From: Tous-C4FEB sp044356555
GTDB taxonomy: Bacteria > Verrucomicrobiota > Verrucomicrobiia > Opitutales > Opitutaceae
DNA: 64,000 nucleotides
Direction of reading: 5' to 3'
Assembly: GCA_044356555.1 (NCBI GenBank)
Contig: JBIKWB010000001.1
Span: 124,001 to 188,000 of the forward strand
The notes under the pieces are model-generated. The model did no database searches and was not told where the DNA came from. It was given only the letters and a program-made list of their open reading frames with translations. Both the position numbers and the translations under genes were made by a program. This document shows, in pieces, positions 27,079-34,539 of the stretch (position 1 is the stretch's first letter; each line of letters begins with the position of its first letter).

Positions 27079-28587
27079 TTAGGCTTCCAACTGCGGGCGC
27101 GTGGGCTCGGGCCAGTCGATATGGTAGAACTTGCCGCGGGGTTTGTCGGTGCGCTCGTAGGTGTGGGCGCCGAAGTAGTCGCGCTGGGCTTGGAGCAGGT
27201 TGGCCGGCAAGCGGGCCGAGCGGTAGGCGTCGTAGTAGCTCAGGGCTGATCCAAACGTCGGGATGCTGATGCCGCTCTCGACTGCGAGACTGATGACTTT
27301 GCGCCAGTTGGTCTGCGCCTTCTGGATGGTTTTGTTGAAATAACCGTCGAGGAGGAGATTCGCGAGCTTCGGGTTGCGGGCGTAGGCCTCGGTGATCTTT
27401 TGGAGAAACGCGGCGCGGATGATGCAACCGCCGCGGAAGATCTGGGCGATCTGGCCGAAGTTGAGTTTCCACCCGTATTCGCCCTGCGCGGTGCGCATGA
27501 GCTGAAAACCCTGCGCGTAGGAGCAGATTTTCGAACAGTAGAGGGCGTCGTGGATGGCTTTGATCAGCTCTTTCTTCTTGGCCGGGGAGACTTTCTTGAT
27601 CTTCGGACCTTTGAGCACTTTCGAGGCGGCGACGCGCTCTTCCTTGATCGCGGAGAGACAGCGCGCGAACACGGATTCGGCGATGGTCGGAGCCGGCACG
27701 CCCATGTCGAGGGCGTTGACGGAGGTCCACTTGCCGGTGCCTTTTTGGCCGGCGGTGTCGAGGACGATGTCGACGAAGGGCTTCTTCGTCATCGGGTCCT
27801 TTTGCTTGAGAATGTCGGCGGTGATCTCGATCAGGAAGCTGTCGAGGGCGCCCTTGTTCCAAGTGGAGAAAATCTCGCCCATTTCGGCGGGTTTGAGGCC
27901 GAGCAGACCCTGCATGAGGGAATAGGCCTCACAGATCATCTGCATGTCGCCATACTCGATGCCGTTGTGGACCATCTTGACGTAGTGACCGGCGCCGTTT
28001 TCGCCGATGTAGGTGGTGCAGGGCACGCCGCCTTTGACGGGCTTGCCGGGGGTGGCGCCCATGATGGGTCGACCGGTCTTGCGGTCGACCTTCGCGGCGA
28101 CGGCTTCCCAGATGGGTTTGAGCTCTTGCCAGGCCTCGAATTCGCCGCCGGGCATGAGCGACGGGCCGAAGCGCGCGCCTTCTTCACCGCCGGAAACGCC
28201 GGAACCGATGAAGCGGAGACCTTTTTCCTTCAGGGATTTCTCGCGGCGAATGGTATCGGTCCAAAGGGCGTTGCCGCCGTCGATGATGATATCGTTGGCC
28301 TCGAGCAGCGGGATGAGGCTGTCGATGACCGCGTCGGTCGCTTTACCGGCTTGGACGAGGATAATCATCTTCCGCGGCTTGGCGAGAGACTGGACGAATT
28401 CCGGGAGGGTTTTGGCGCCGATGAGGCCGCCGGGAGTGGAGGGATTCTCCGCGACGAACTTTTCCGTCTTTTCGACCGTGCGGTTGAAAACCGAGATCTG
28501 GAAGCCGTGGTCGGCGATATTGAGGGCGAGGTTTTGACCCATGACGGCAAGGCCGATGAGTCCAATGTCGGAGTGCGTTTTGGCCAT
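27079..28587 (-). CDS. gnd: 6-phosphogluconate dehydrogenase (decarboxylating)
   Basis: A cytosolic enzyme of the oxidative pentose phosphate pathway that converts 6-phosphogluconate to ribulose 5-phosphate, yielding NADPH and CO2. The 502-aa length fits the long (dimeric) form. The N-terminus has the dinucleotide-binding motif IGLIGLAVMGQNLALN. SGVSGGEEGARFGPS and the substrate motif VKMVHNGIEYGDMQ near residue 200 are characteristic, and the C-terminal part contains AAFLQKITEAYARNP. It is a single gene with no pentose-pathway partners beside it. It starts at ATG 28587. Confidence 0.96.
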   Translation of the reverse strand: MAKTHSDIGLIGLAVMGQNLALNIADHGFQISVFNRTVEKTEKFVAENPSTPGGLIGAKTLPEFVQSLAKPRKMIILVQAGKATDAVIDSLIPLLEANDIIIDGGNALWTDTIRREKSLKEKGLRFIGSGVSGGEEGARFGPSLMPGGEFEAWQELKPIWEAVAAKVDRKTGRPIMGATPGKPVKGGVPCTTYIGENGAGHYVKMVHNGIEYGDMQMICEAYSLMQGLLGLKPAEMGEIFSTWNKGALDSFLIEITADILKQKDPMTKKPFVDIVLDTAGQKGTGKWTSVNALDMGVPAPTIAESVFARCLSAIKEERVAASKVLKGPKIKKVSPAKKKELIKAIHDALYCSKICSYAQGFQLMRTAQGEYGWKLNFGQIAQIFRGGCIIRAAFLQKITEAYARNPKLANLLLDGYFNKTIQKAQTNWRKVISLAVESGISIPTFGSALSYYDAYRSARLPANLLQAQRDYFGAHTYERTDKPRGKFYHIDWPEPTRPQLEA

Positions 28588-28689
28588 AAAGGTGCGGGAG
28601 AATTACCGATCGGTTGGCGGGAAACCAATCTGATTTTGCGGGTGCAGTGGAAAAAGTCCCGGCCGATCGCGATGCTGGGCGGGGCCCGC

Positions 28690-29004
28690 TCAGGGCCGCA
28701 GAGCGTTTTGCTGCTCGGACTTGTAGGTGGTTTTCGAGGGGAAAAGCGGGGCGATTTTTTCCACCAAAGGAGTCATGAACTTCGGCTCGTCGCGCTCGTA
28801 GATCCAGCTGAAAGCAACCCCGGTAATCGCCACGATGCCCGCCATGGCCAGCACGATTTTATTCACCGCGGCGAGTTTTCGCAGGATAACCACCAGGAGA
28901 ATGAGCAGCAAAACCGCGACGCCGAGGTTGACCCAAAAGGCGTTCGGAATCTCCCGAACTCGTTCGAGGGCTTTGGAGACGAGCGGAGACATGGGAGGAG
29001 CCAA
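28690..29004 (-). CDS. Small membrane protein of unknown function
   Basis: A 104-aa protein with two predicted transmembrane segments (FWVNLGVAVLLLILLVVIL and IVLAMAGIVAITGVAF). A short tail has basic and proline residues. It follows moaE by 51 bp on the same strand and could be the last gene of the molybdopterin operon. An in-frame ATG at 28992 is an alternative start. I do not recognise the family. Confidence 0.6.
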   Translation of the reverse strand: MAPPMSPLVSKALERVREIPNAFWVNLGVAVLLLILLVVILRKLAAVNKIVLAMAGIVAITGVAFSWIYERDEPKFMTPLVEKIAPLFPSKTTYKSEQQNALRP

Positions 29005-29055
29005 GGGGGCTCTGGCGAATGAGACGAGGGGAAACCGGCGGATGGAAACGCCGGC

Positions 29056-29499
29056 TTAGCTTTTCACCGCCGCGGCGTGGTCGCCCCTCGTGGCGCAATT
29101 GATCCAAGCAGTATCCCCGTCGGCGTAGTGCTCTTTTTTCCAGACGGGCACGCGGGCCTTGGTTTCGTCGATGACGAAGCGGCAGGCATCGAAAGCCGCG
29201 CCCCGGTGGGCGGCGGAAACTCCGACCCACACCGCAAGATCGCCGATGCGCAGGGAGCCCACGCGGTGGATGCAGACCGCACTCACAATGGCGAATTTCT
29301 CCCGGGCCTCGGCGAGAATGCGCTCGCCCTCTTTTTCGGCGAGTGGGGCGTAGGCCTCGTAGTCGAGCGCGAGGACCGGACGGCCGTCGTTGTGGTCGCG
29401 CACCCAACCTTCAAACGTCACACAGGCGCCGGCGTGCGCGTCGGCCAGCGTGCGTTGCAAGGCGGCGGGATCGAGAGGCTCGGTCGATATGCGAAACAT
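29056..29499 (-). CDS. moaE: Molybdopterin synthase catalytic subunit
   Basis: MoaE holds the active site of molybdopterin synthase, which adds two sulfurs from MoaD thiocarboxylate to cyclic pyranopterin monophosphate. The 147-aa protein shows family motifs: GACVTFEGWVRDHNDG, LDYEAYAPLAEKE, RVGSLRIGD, SAAHRGAAFDACR and VPVWKKEHYADG. The Lys pair in WKKE is in the usual place. It lies 34 bp after moaD, in an apparent moeA-moaC-moaD-moaE operon. Confidence 0.93.
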   Translation of the reverse strand: MFRISTEPLDPAALQRTLADAHAGACVTFEGWVRDHNDGRPVLALDYEAYAPLAEKEGERILAEAREKFAIVSAVCIHRVGSLRIGDLAVWVGVSAAHRGAAFDACRFVIDETKARVPVWKKEHYADGDTAWINCATRGDHAAAVKS

Positions 29500-29533
29500 T
29501 TTTAAAATATAATCTCTGAGCTGGCGGCGTCGT

Positions 29534-29776
29534 TTAACCGCCGGCTACGGGCGGGATAAACACCACGGTTTGCCCGTCGCGCAAGGGCGTGTCCCAAGCG
29601 ACGAAGCTTTCATCTACGGCTGCTCTCACGCGGTCCCGCGGCAGTGAGAAACCGTGGCGCGTGCGCAATTCGTCGTAAAGTGCGGCGGCCGTGCCCGCGG
29701 GAGTCGAGAGGGTCTCGCCGGCGACGCCGCGCTGCTCGCGGAGAATGGCGAAATACTGGATGTGGACCGTGATCAT
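29534..29776 (-). CDS. moaD: Molybdopterin synthase sulfur carrier subunit
   Basis: An 80-aa ubiquitin-fold sulfur carrier ending in PPVAGG. The C-terminal Gly-Gly is adenylated and converted to thiocarboxylate before sulfur transfer in MoaE. The family pattern TVHIQYFAILREQRG is seen at the start. Its ATG overlaps the moaC stop (ATGA). The adenylating enzyme MoeB is not in this window. Confidence 0.92.
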   Translation of the reverse strand: MITVHIQYFAILREQRGVAGETLSTPAGTAAALYDELRTRHGFSLPRDRVRAAVDESFVAWDTPLRDGQTVVFIPPVAGG

Positions 29777-30270
29777 GGGCGGGGACCGGTCGTGACGAAA
29801 TGACTTTTCCCCCCGGTTTTTTCGAGCAAGCGCACGTCTTTGATCACGATGTCGTGCGAGACCGCTTTACCCATGTCGTAGAGCGTGAGGGCGGCGACGG
29901 TGGCACCGGTCAGGGCTTCCATTTCGACACCGGTTTTGGCGTGGGTTTCAGCCGTGCAGGTGATCACGACTTCGGTCGAGCCATCGGCGGCGGACGGGCG
30001 CTGTTCGATGGTGATTTTGCAATCGTCGAGCGGGAGCGGGTGGCAAAGAGGGATCAGGTCGGAGGTGCGCTTGGCGCCCATAATTCCGGCGAGTATCGCC
30101 GTCTGAAATACCGGGCCTTTTTTGGTGGCGATGTCGCCGTCGCGCAGGAGGGCGGCCAGCGCCGGCGGGAGCACGACCACGGCCACGGCTCGGGCGACGC
30201 GGTGGGTCACGGCCTTGGGGCCGACGTTGACCATCGCGGGCTGACCTTGGGCGTCGAGGTGGGAAAGCAT
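29773..30270 (-). CDS. moaC: Cyclic pyranopterin monophosphate synthase
   Basis: MoaC completes the first step of molybdopterin synthesis with MoaA. The 165-aa protein contains MVNVGPKAVTHRVA, AGIMGAKRTSDLIPLCHPL and VEMEALTGATVAALTLYDM, which hold the conserved substrate-binding residues. The frame is open upstream to 30426, but the extra leader overlaps a REP-like stretch (30291-30322) and the end of moeA; the ATG at 30270 fits the family N-terminus. It overlaps moaD by 4 bp. Confidence 0.93.
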   Translation of the reverse strand: MLSHLDAQGQPAMVNVGPKAVTHRVARAVAVVVLPPALAALLRDGDIATKKGPVFQTAILAGIMGAKRTSDLIPLCHPLPLDDCKITIEQRPSAADGSTEVVITCTAETHAKTGVEMEALTGATVAALTLYDMGKAVSHDIVIKDVRLLEKTGGKSHFVTTGPRP

Positions 30271-30290
30271 AGGATAGCGCGGAGTTTGCC

Positions 30291-30322
30291 CGCGATCCTC
30301 CCGGCGTAAAGCCGCTCCTGCC
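30291..30322. repeat. Short REP-like element between moeA and moaC
   Basis: CGCGATCCTCCCGGCG...GCCGCTCCTGC resembles, in reverse complement, the AGGAGCGGCTTAGCCGC element at 44148-44172. Both have the GGAGCGGC / GCCGCnAT layout of a small REP palindrome. It lies between two genes of the molybdopterin operon. Confidence 0.4.
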
Positions 30323-30328
30323 GCAAAT

Positions 30329-31543
30329 TCAAACCCACGGGGTAAATGCCACCACGGTGCCCGCCGGGAACTCCGCCTGATGGGCGGGCAGTTCGACAAA
30401 CCCGTCGGTCCCGACGAGGCCGGCAAAATCGCCCGAGGTATTTACCTCGTCCGGGGTCGCGAGCAATTCAGCGCCCGGTCCGCTGCTGAGTTTCACCGGC
30501 AGCAGGCGGGCGAGCTTGGCCGGGAAACTCACCGGAGCCGCCAGCGCGACGAGGCGGGGCTGGATCGGGGCGGCGCCGCTGGCGTGCGCGAGCGCCGGCA
30601 GCACGTAGCGGTGGAGACAGGTGGTGCTCGAGACGGGATTACCCGGCAGGGCGAAGACCGGAGTCGAGCGCGCGCTCAGGCCGAACCAAAACGGTTTGCC
30701 CGGCCGCTGGGCGACGCCGTGGAAAATCTTTTTCACGCCTTGGCGGGTGAGTTCATCGGGGAGAAAATCGAACTTTCCCTTCGAAACGCCGCCCGTGAGC
30801 AAGAGCACATCGTATTCGGCGAGCAGGTGCCAAAGCAGATGTTCGATCTCGTGACGCACATCGCGGACGTGAAACCGTTCGACGCGCGGGTAACCGGCGA
30901 GGATGAGCGAGGCGCGCAACGCGTGGTCATTGCTGCGCCGGATTTGGTGCGGGGCGACATCGGCTTCCACCTCGACGAGCTCGTCGCCGGTCGCGACCAC
31001 CGCGATCTTGGGCGAATGCGCGACGGTGAGCGCCGCGTAGCCGCACGCCGCCGCCACGGCGATCTCGCGGCCCGTCAGGCGCGTGCCGGCGCGCACGATG
31101 GCTTCGCCGCCGCGGTGATCGCCACCGCGCCGATGCACGGCGTTGCCGGCGGAAAACTTCGACGCGGCCGCGTTCACCGTGACGGTCGTCCCCGGGTTGG
31201 CGCGGGAGGTTTCCTCGTAAGGCACGACGCAATCCGCGCCGCTCGGCAAAACGGCCCCGGTCATGATCTCGACGCACGCGTCGGCCGCCGCCCCGAGCGT
31301 CCGCGGCACCATGCCGGCCGCTTGCACGCCTTCGATGCGAAAGGTCCGCGTGCCGGCCGCGAGGGCCGACGCCCGCAACGCGTAGCCGTCCATCGTCACG
31401 CGGTCGAAGGGCGGCAAATCGCGGTCCGCGCACAAATCGGCGCGCAAGATGCGACCGTGGGCCGCCGCGAGCGGGCAATCCTCGCGGTGAAGGAGAGAGA
31501 TATTTTCGCGGATCAACCGCTCGGCTTCGCCGGGTGTAAGCAT
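30329..31543 (-). CDS. moeA: Molybdopterin molybdenumtransferase
   Basis: MoeA inserts molybdate into adenylylated molybdopterin. The 404-aa protein begins MLTPGEAERLI. It has DLPPFDRVTMDGYALR, the central loop MTGAVLPSGADCVVPYE, and the MoCF fold with VVATGDELVE, LLTGGVSKGKFDFLP and ALPGNPVSS. I selected ATG 31543; the longer frame overlaps the divergent moaA promoter. It is the first gene of the minus-strand moeA-moaC-moaD-moaE operon and divergent to moaA across 97 bp. Confidence 0.92.
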   Translation of the reverse strand: MLTPGEAERLIRENISLLHREDCPLAAAHGRILRADLCADRDLPPFDRVTMDGYALRASALAAGTRTFRIEGVQAAGMVPRTLGAAADACVEIMTGAVLPSGADCVVPYEETSRANPGTTVTVNAAASKFSAGNAVHRRGGDHRGGEAIVRAGTRLTGREIAVAAACGYAALTVAHSPKIAVVATGDELVEVEADVAPHQIRRSNDHALRASLILAGYPRVERFHVRDVRHEIEHLLWHLLAEYDVLLLTGGVSKGKFDFLPDELTRQGVKKIFHGVAQRPGKPFWFGLSARSTPVFALPGNPVSSTTCLHRYVLPALAHASGAAPIQPRLVALAAPVSFPAKLARLLPVKLSSGPGAELLATPDEVNTSGDFAGLVGTDGFVELPAHQAEFPAGTVVAFTPWV

Positions 31544-31640
31544 GGAGAGCGTGAGGTTTATCGGTCCGGCGGTGCGCGGTGCGAACGAAAATTCGTCGTT
31601 TCCTTTGCTTTGGTCCGTTGGCCACATTCTCTCCTTTCCC

Positions 31641-32657
31641 ATGTCCGGCCCCGTCGACCAATTCCAACGTCCGCTGCGCGATCTCCGCATTTCAGTGACG
31701 GACCGTTGCAATTTCCGCTGCCCCTACTGCATGCCGAAAGAGGTTTTCGGCCCCGGCCACGCCTTTTTGCGCGATCCGCAACTGATGACGCTCGGCGAAC
31801 TCACCCGCATCGCGCGGGCGTTCACGACGCTCGGTGTGGAGAAAATCCGGCTCACCGGCGGTGAACCGCTCCTGCGCCCCGATGTCCCCGACCTCATCCG
31901 CGCCCTCAAACAGGAACTGGGCGTGCGCGATGTCGCGCTGACGACCAACGGCTGGCTGCTCGAAAAACTCGCGCCAGCGCTCCGCGCGGCCGGTCTCGAC
32001 CGCGTCAACGTCTCCGTCGATTCGCTCGACGATACCACCGCCGGCAAGCTCAACGGCCTCGGCTTCAGCGTGGCCCGCGTGCTGCGCGGCATCGACGCGG
32101 CGGCGGCGGTCGATTTGCCGGTGAAGATCAACTGCGTGATCCAGCGCGGGGTGAACGACGGCGAATTGCTTGAGCTCTGCGACTATTTCCGCGCGCGCGG
32201 CCACGCCCTCCGCTTCATCGAGTTCATGGATGTCGGCAACACCAACCATTGGACGGCCGAGCGCGTCGTGCCGGCTCGCGAACTCGTCGCGCGCATCGGC
32301 GAAAAATGGCCGCTCGAGCCCGTCGGTCCGGCCTACCGCGGTGAGGTGGCGGCGCGTTACCGCTACGCCGACGGACGCGGCGAGATCGGCCTGATCAGCT
32401 CCGTGACGGAGCCGTTTTGCCGCGACTGTCACCGCGCGCGCCTCTCCGCCGACGGCAAACTCTTCACCTGTCTCTTCGCCTCGCTCGGATGGGATGTGCT
32501 CGGCTGCCTGCGCGCGGGAGCCGATGACTCCGAACTCGCCGCCTACCTCGCCCGCATCTGGCGCGGCCGCGAAGACCGTTACAGCGACGAACGCGCCGGC
32601 CTCCTCGCCGCCGGCGAATCCCGCGCCAAAATCGAGATGAGCTACATCGGCGGGTGA
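31641..32657 (+). CDS. moaA: GTP 3',8-cyclase
   Basis: MoaA is a radical-SAM enzyme that rearranges GTP for molybdopterin synthesis. The N-terminal cluster motif is CNFRCPYC (Cys23, 27, 30). The C-terminal second cluster lies in CRDCHRARLSADGKLFTC. The protein (338 aa) ends in Gly-Gly, the conserved MoaA tail. LTGGEPLLRPD is the SAM-binding GGE region. The ATG at 31641 places the motif at its normal distance from the N-terminus. It is divergent from moeA and convergent with the PIN toxin gene. Confidence 0.95.
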   Translation: MSGPVDQFQRPLRDLRISVTDRCNFRCPYCMPKEVFGPGHAFLRDPQLMTLGELTRIARAFTTLGVEKIRLTGGEPLLRPDVPDLIRALKQELGVRDVALTTNGWLLEKLAPALRAAGLDRVNVSVDSLDDTTAGKLNGLGFSVARVLRGIDAAAAVDLPVKINCVIQRGVNDGELLELCDYFRARGHALRFIEFMDVGNTNHWTAERVVPARELVARIGEKWPLEPVGPAYRGEVAARYRYADGRGEIGLISSVTEPFCRDCHRARLSADGKLFTCLFASLGWDVLGCLRAGADDSELAAYLARIWRGREDRYSDERAGLLAAGESRAKIEMSYIGG

Positions 32658-32681
32658 GTTACGTTGAGTGATTGCGGGGAA

Positions 32682-33098
32682 TTAGGGAGCGATGAGGGGA
32701 ATAGACTCGTTGCGATTCCGCCGATAGACCCCGAAATCACGCCCATCGGTCGTCAGCACGCGGCGTCGCGGATGCAGTTCGCTTAGGCGGACCAAGCAGG
32801 CGTCGGCCAATTGGGCACGACCGTCATAGCGGGTCATAAATGCGCGGATTCTTCCGGCCTCTTTTGGCAACAGGGGCACTACCTCGAGCGCACCCAGTTC
32901 TATCATTTCAAAAATTCGCGCAGCAGCAGCGCCACCGCCCAGCAAATAGACCGCCTCCGATACCACGGCCTCGCATGTGACCATCGGACCCGGAAGTTCT
33001 CCAAACCGCGCTACCGACCACGTGTGCCACCGATCACTCGCGTCCAAAAATCCGACGAGAGGCCCGGTATCGAGCAAGATGCCGTTAGGCGCGGCCAT
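32682..33098 (-). CDS. PIN-domain ribonuclease toxin (VapC-like)
   Basis: A 138-aa PIN protein. The four acidic residues of the RNase site are all present: Asp10 (ILLDTGPLVGFLD), Glu43 (TCEAVVSEAV), Asp99 (QLADACLVRL) and Asp118 (VLTTDGRDFGVY). VapC toxins cleave tRNA or rRNA and are neutralised by a co-encoded VapB-type antitoxin. Its ATG overlaps the end of the putative antitoxin frame by 14 bp. The toxin frame is intact, whereas the antitoxin frame carries an early stop codon, so the module's state is unusual. Confidence 0.85.
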   Translation of the reverse strand: MAAPNGILLDTGPLVGFLDASDRWHTWSVARFGELPGPMVTCEAVVSEAVYLLGGGAAAARIFEMIELGALEVVPLLPKEAGRIRAFMTRYDGRAQLADACLVRLSELHPRRRVLTTDGRDFGVYRRNRNESIPLIAP

Positions 33099-33306
33099 AG
33101 CCGGCCAACGTCTTGATTTTTCGACCCGTCTTCACGCTGCCAGCAAGATGCCCGACGAGATCGGTCATCGATTTTTGCTCCGGGTCTACGCGCTTGAAAA
33201 CGTAGACGCCGCCACTCGCATCCCGCACCAAAACCTCCTGACCGCCTGCGGCTGCCTTGCGGTGGCGAGCGAGATTTCAGCTAAATTCTCGGAGAGTGGT
33301 CGTCAC
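33085..33306 (-). pseudogene. VapB-like antitoxin with in-frame UGA (truncated or translated from an internal start)
   Basis: Read from GTG 33306 the frame gives MTTTLREFS, a TGA codon at 33279-33277, then NLARHRKAAAGGQEVLVRD and a tail ending AGYGRA. The layout (REFS-NLA then GGQEVLVRD) matches small VapB/Phd antitoxins, so the TGA looks like a nonsense mutation in the DNA-binding half. An AGGAGG (33239-33234) lies 5 nt before an in-frame GTG at 33228. A 47-aa toxin-binding part could therefore still be made. The stop overlaps the toxin start. Whether the protein is lost, shortened or read through cannot be told from sequence alone. Confidence 0.6.
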
Positions 33307-33341
33307 GTCGGACACGTTTGTCCGACACGAAAACGTGTCAA
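33307..33341 (-). promoter_or_regulatory. Operator palindromes and -35 element of the PIN toxin module
   Basis: Directly before the GTG lies a perfect 8-4-8 palindrome (GTCGGACA/TGTCCGAC, 33307-33326). A second palindrome, ACACG-N4-CGTGT, is at 33325-33338. On the minus strand a consensus -35 TTGACA occupies 33341-33336; no good -10 is seen. Toxin-antitoxin operons usually repress themselves through such paired sites. The region abuts the gmk stop. Confidence 0.55.
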
Positions 33342-33344
33342 GTC

Positions 33345-33968
33345 CTAGACCGCGCGCGCCCGCGCCGTCGCCAGGATCTGCAGCAACGCCGCAAAATCCT
33401 CTTCGCGCGAGCCGCTGTTGATCACGAATTCAAATTTAGGCGCCTCGAGCAGCTCCGCCTCGGCCGTCGCCATGCGCCGCGCGATCTCGGCGTCGTCGTC
33501 TTGGCCGCGGTCGCGGATGCGGGCGACGAGTTGCTCATGATCGAGCAAAATGAAAATCGTGGCCATCGCCCGTTGCAGCACAATCGAGTGCTCCGCCGCT
33601 TCGCGCAGGCTCGCCACACCTTGCACGTCGAGGTTGATCGCGAGACTTTGCCCGCGTTTCAGCGGCTCGAGGACGCTTGCGGCCAACGTCCCGTAACGGC
33701 GCTCCCCGTGGACCCAGGCCCATTCGAGAAACTCGTCGGCCGCGATCTTGGCGTCGAATTGCTCCGGGGTGAGAAAATGATAGTGAACCCCGTTGATTTC
33801 GCCCGGCCGCGGCGCACGGGTCGTCGTCGTGATGACGCGTTCAAAGCCCGGCACTTCGCGCACGATCCGCTCGCAGAGGGTGCTTTTGCCGGAGCCGGCG
33901 GGGCCCGCGAGCACGAGCAGCACCGGCGGCGGGTTGGCGGGGAGAGACGGGGGAGTTGAAGCCGACAT
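33345..33968 (-). CDS. gmk: Guanylate kinase
   Basis: Gmk phosphorylates GMP to GDP with ATP. The 207-aa protein has the P-loop GPAGSGKST, the GMP-binding TTTTRAPRPGEINGVHYHF segment, NLDVQGVASLR and the lid-type region RDRGQDDDAEIARRM. The N-terminus is slightly extended and Pro-rich. It lies between the toxin module and a small membrane protein gene on the minus strand. Confidence 0.93.
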   Translation of the reverse strand: MSASTPPSLPANPPPVLLVLAGPAGSGKSTLCERIVREVPGFERVITTTTRAPRPGEINGVHYHFLTPEQFDAKIAADEFLEWAWVHGERRYGTLAASVLEPLKRGQSLAINLDVQGVASLREAAEHSIVLQRAMATIFILLDHEQLVARIRDRGQDDDAEIARRMATAEAELLEAPKFEFVINSGSREEDFAALLQILATARARAV

Positions 33969-33974
33969 CGCCGT

Positions 33975-34514
33975 TCAATAGGTGAAGGCGACGCCGCAGA
34001 GTAACAGGCCGTAGCCTGCGGCGATGCCGCCGGCGACCTTGGCGCGACCGGGCACGATGAAGAGCCAGTTCAGCCAGTCGCGCATTCGCCACGGCTGGGC
34101 TCCGAGCCAAATTGCCGCCGCGATCCCGGCGTAGACCACGCTCACCATCAGCAGTCGTTGGGGCTTGGCCCACTCCATGTAGGCGGCATCGAGCAAGGGC
34201 GACGCAGCCAGCAACATCAGCGCGCAAAGTCCGCGCACCGAGAGAAAATCCGGGACGCATTTGAACGCCGCCACCGCGACGATGAGAAACCCGCCGAAGA
34301 GGATGTTTCGGTATTCGCCCATGTCGGCCATCGAAAGATGCCAGATGTTGTAAAGGAACCACGCCGCGCCGGTGCCGAAGAAGACATACGCCGCCGCCGT
34401 GGACCGGGGAAACGATTTCAAGGCGGCGCCGACCAGTGAGTTTCCCAACAACAGAGGCACACCGAGAGTGAGCAAAATCAGACCGGGAATGAGCGTGGCA
34501 ACGGTGAGTGACAT
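33975..34514 (-). CDS. Membrane protein of unknown function
   Basis: A 179-aa protein with about five to six hydrophobic helices (starting MSLTVATLIPGLILLTLGVP). I start it at ATG 34514; the longer frame overlaps the end of miaB. WHLSMADMGEYRN and AAAIWLGAQPW are distinctive. It lies 25 bp after miaB and 6 bp before gmk, so it is probably in a miaB-gmk operon. I do not recognise the family. Confidence 0.65.
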   Translation of the reverse strand: MSLTVATLIPGLILLTLGVPLLLGNSLVGAALKSFPRSTAAAYVFFGTGAAWFLYNIWHLSMADMGEYRNILFGGFLIVAVAAFKCVPDFLSVRGLCALMLLAASPLLDAAYMEWAKPQRLLMVSVVYAGIAAAIWLGAQPWRMRDWLNWLFIVPGRAKVAGGIAAGYGLLLCGVAFTY

Positions 34515-34539
34515 GATTGAAAAACGAGAGGGAAAAGAC

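Noticed and set aside
27400..29022. 540-codon plus-strand frame opposite gnd
   Set aside because: gnd on the minus strand has full family motifs; the opposite frame is a composition artefact and crosses two real genes.
31544..31640. Molybdenum cofactor riboswitch in the moeA/moaA divergent gap
   Set aside because: The gap is only 97 bp and I could not find the conserved stems of that riboswitch.
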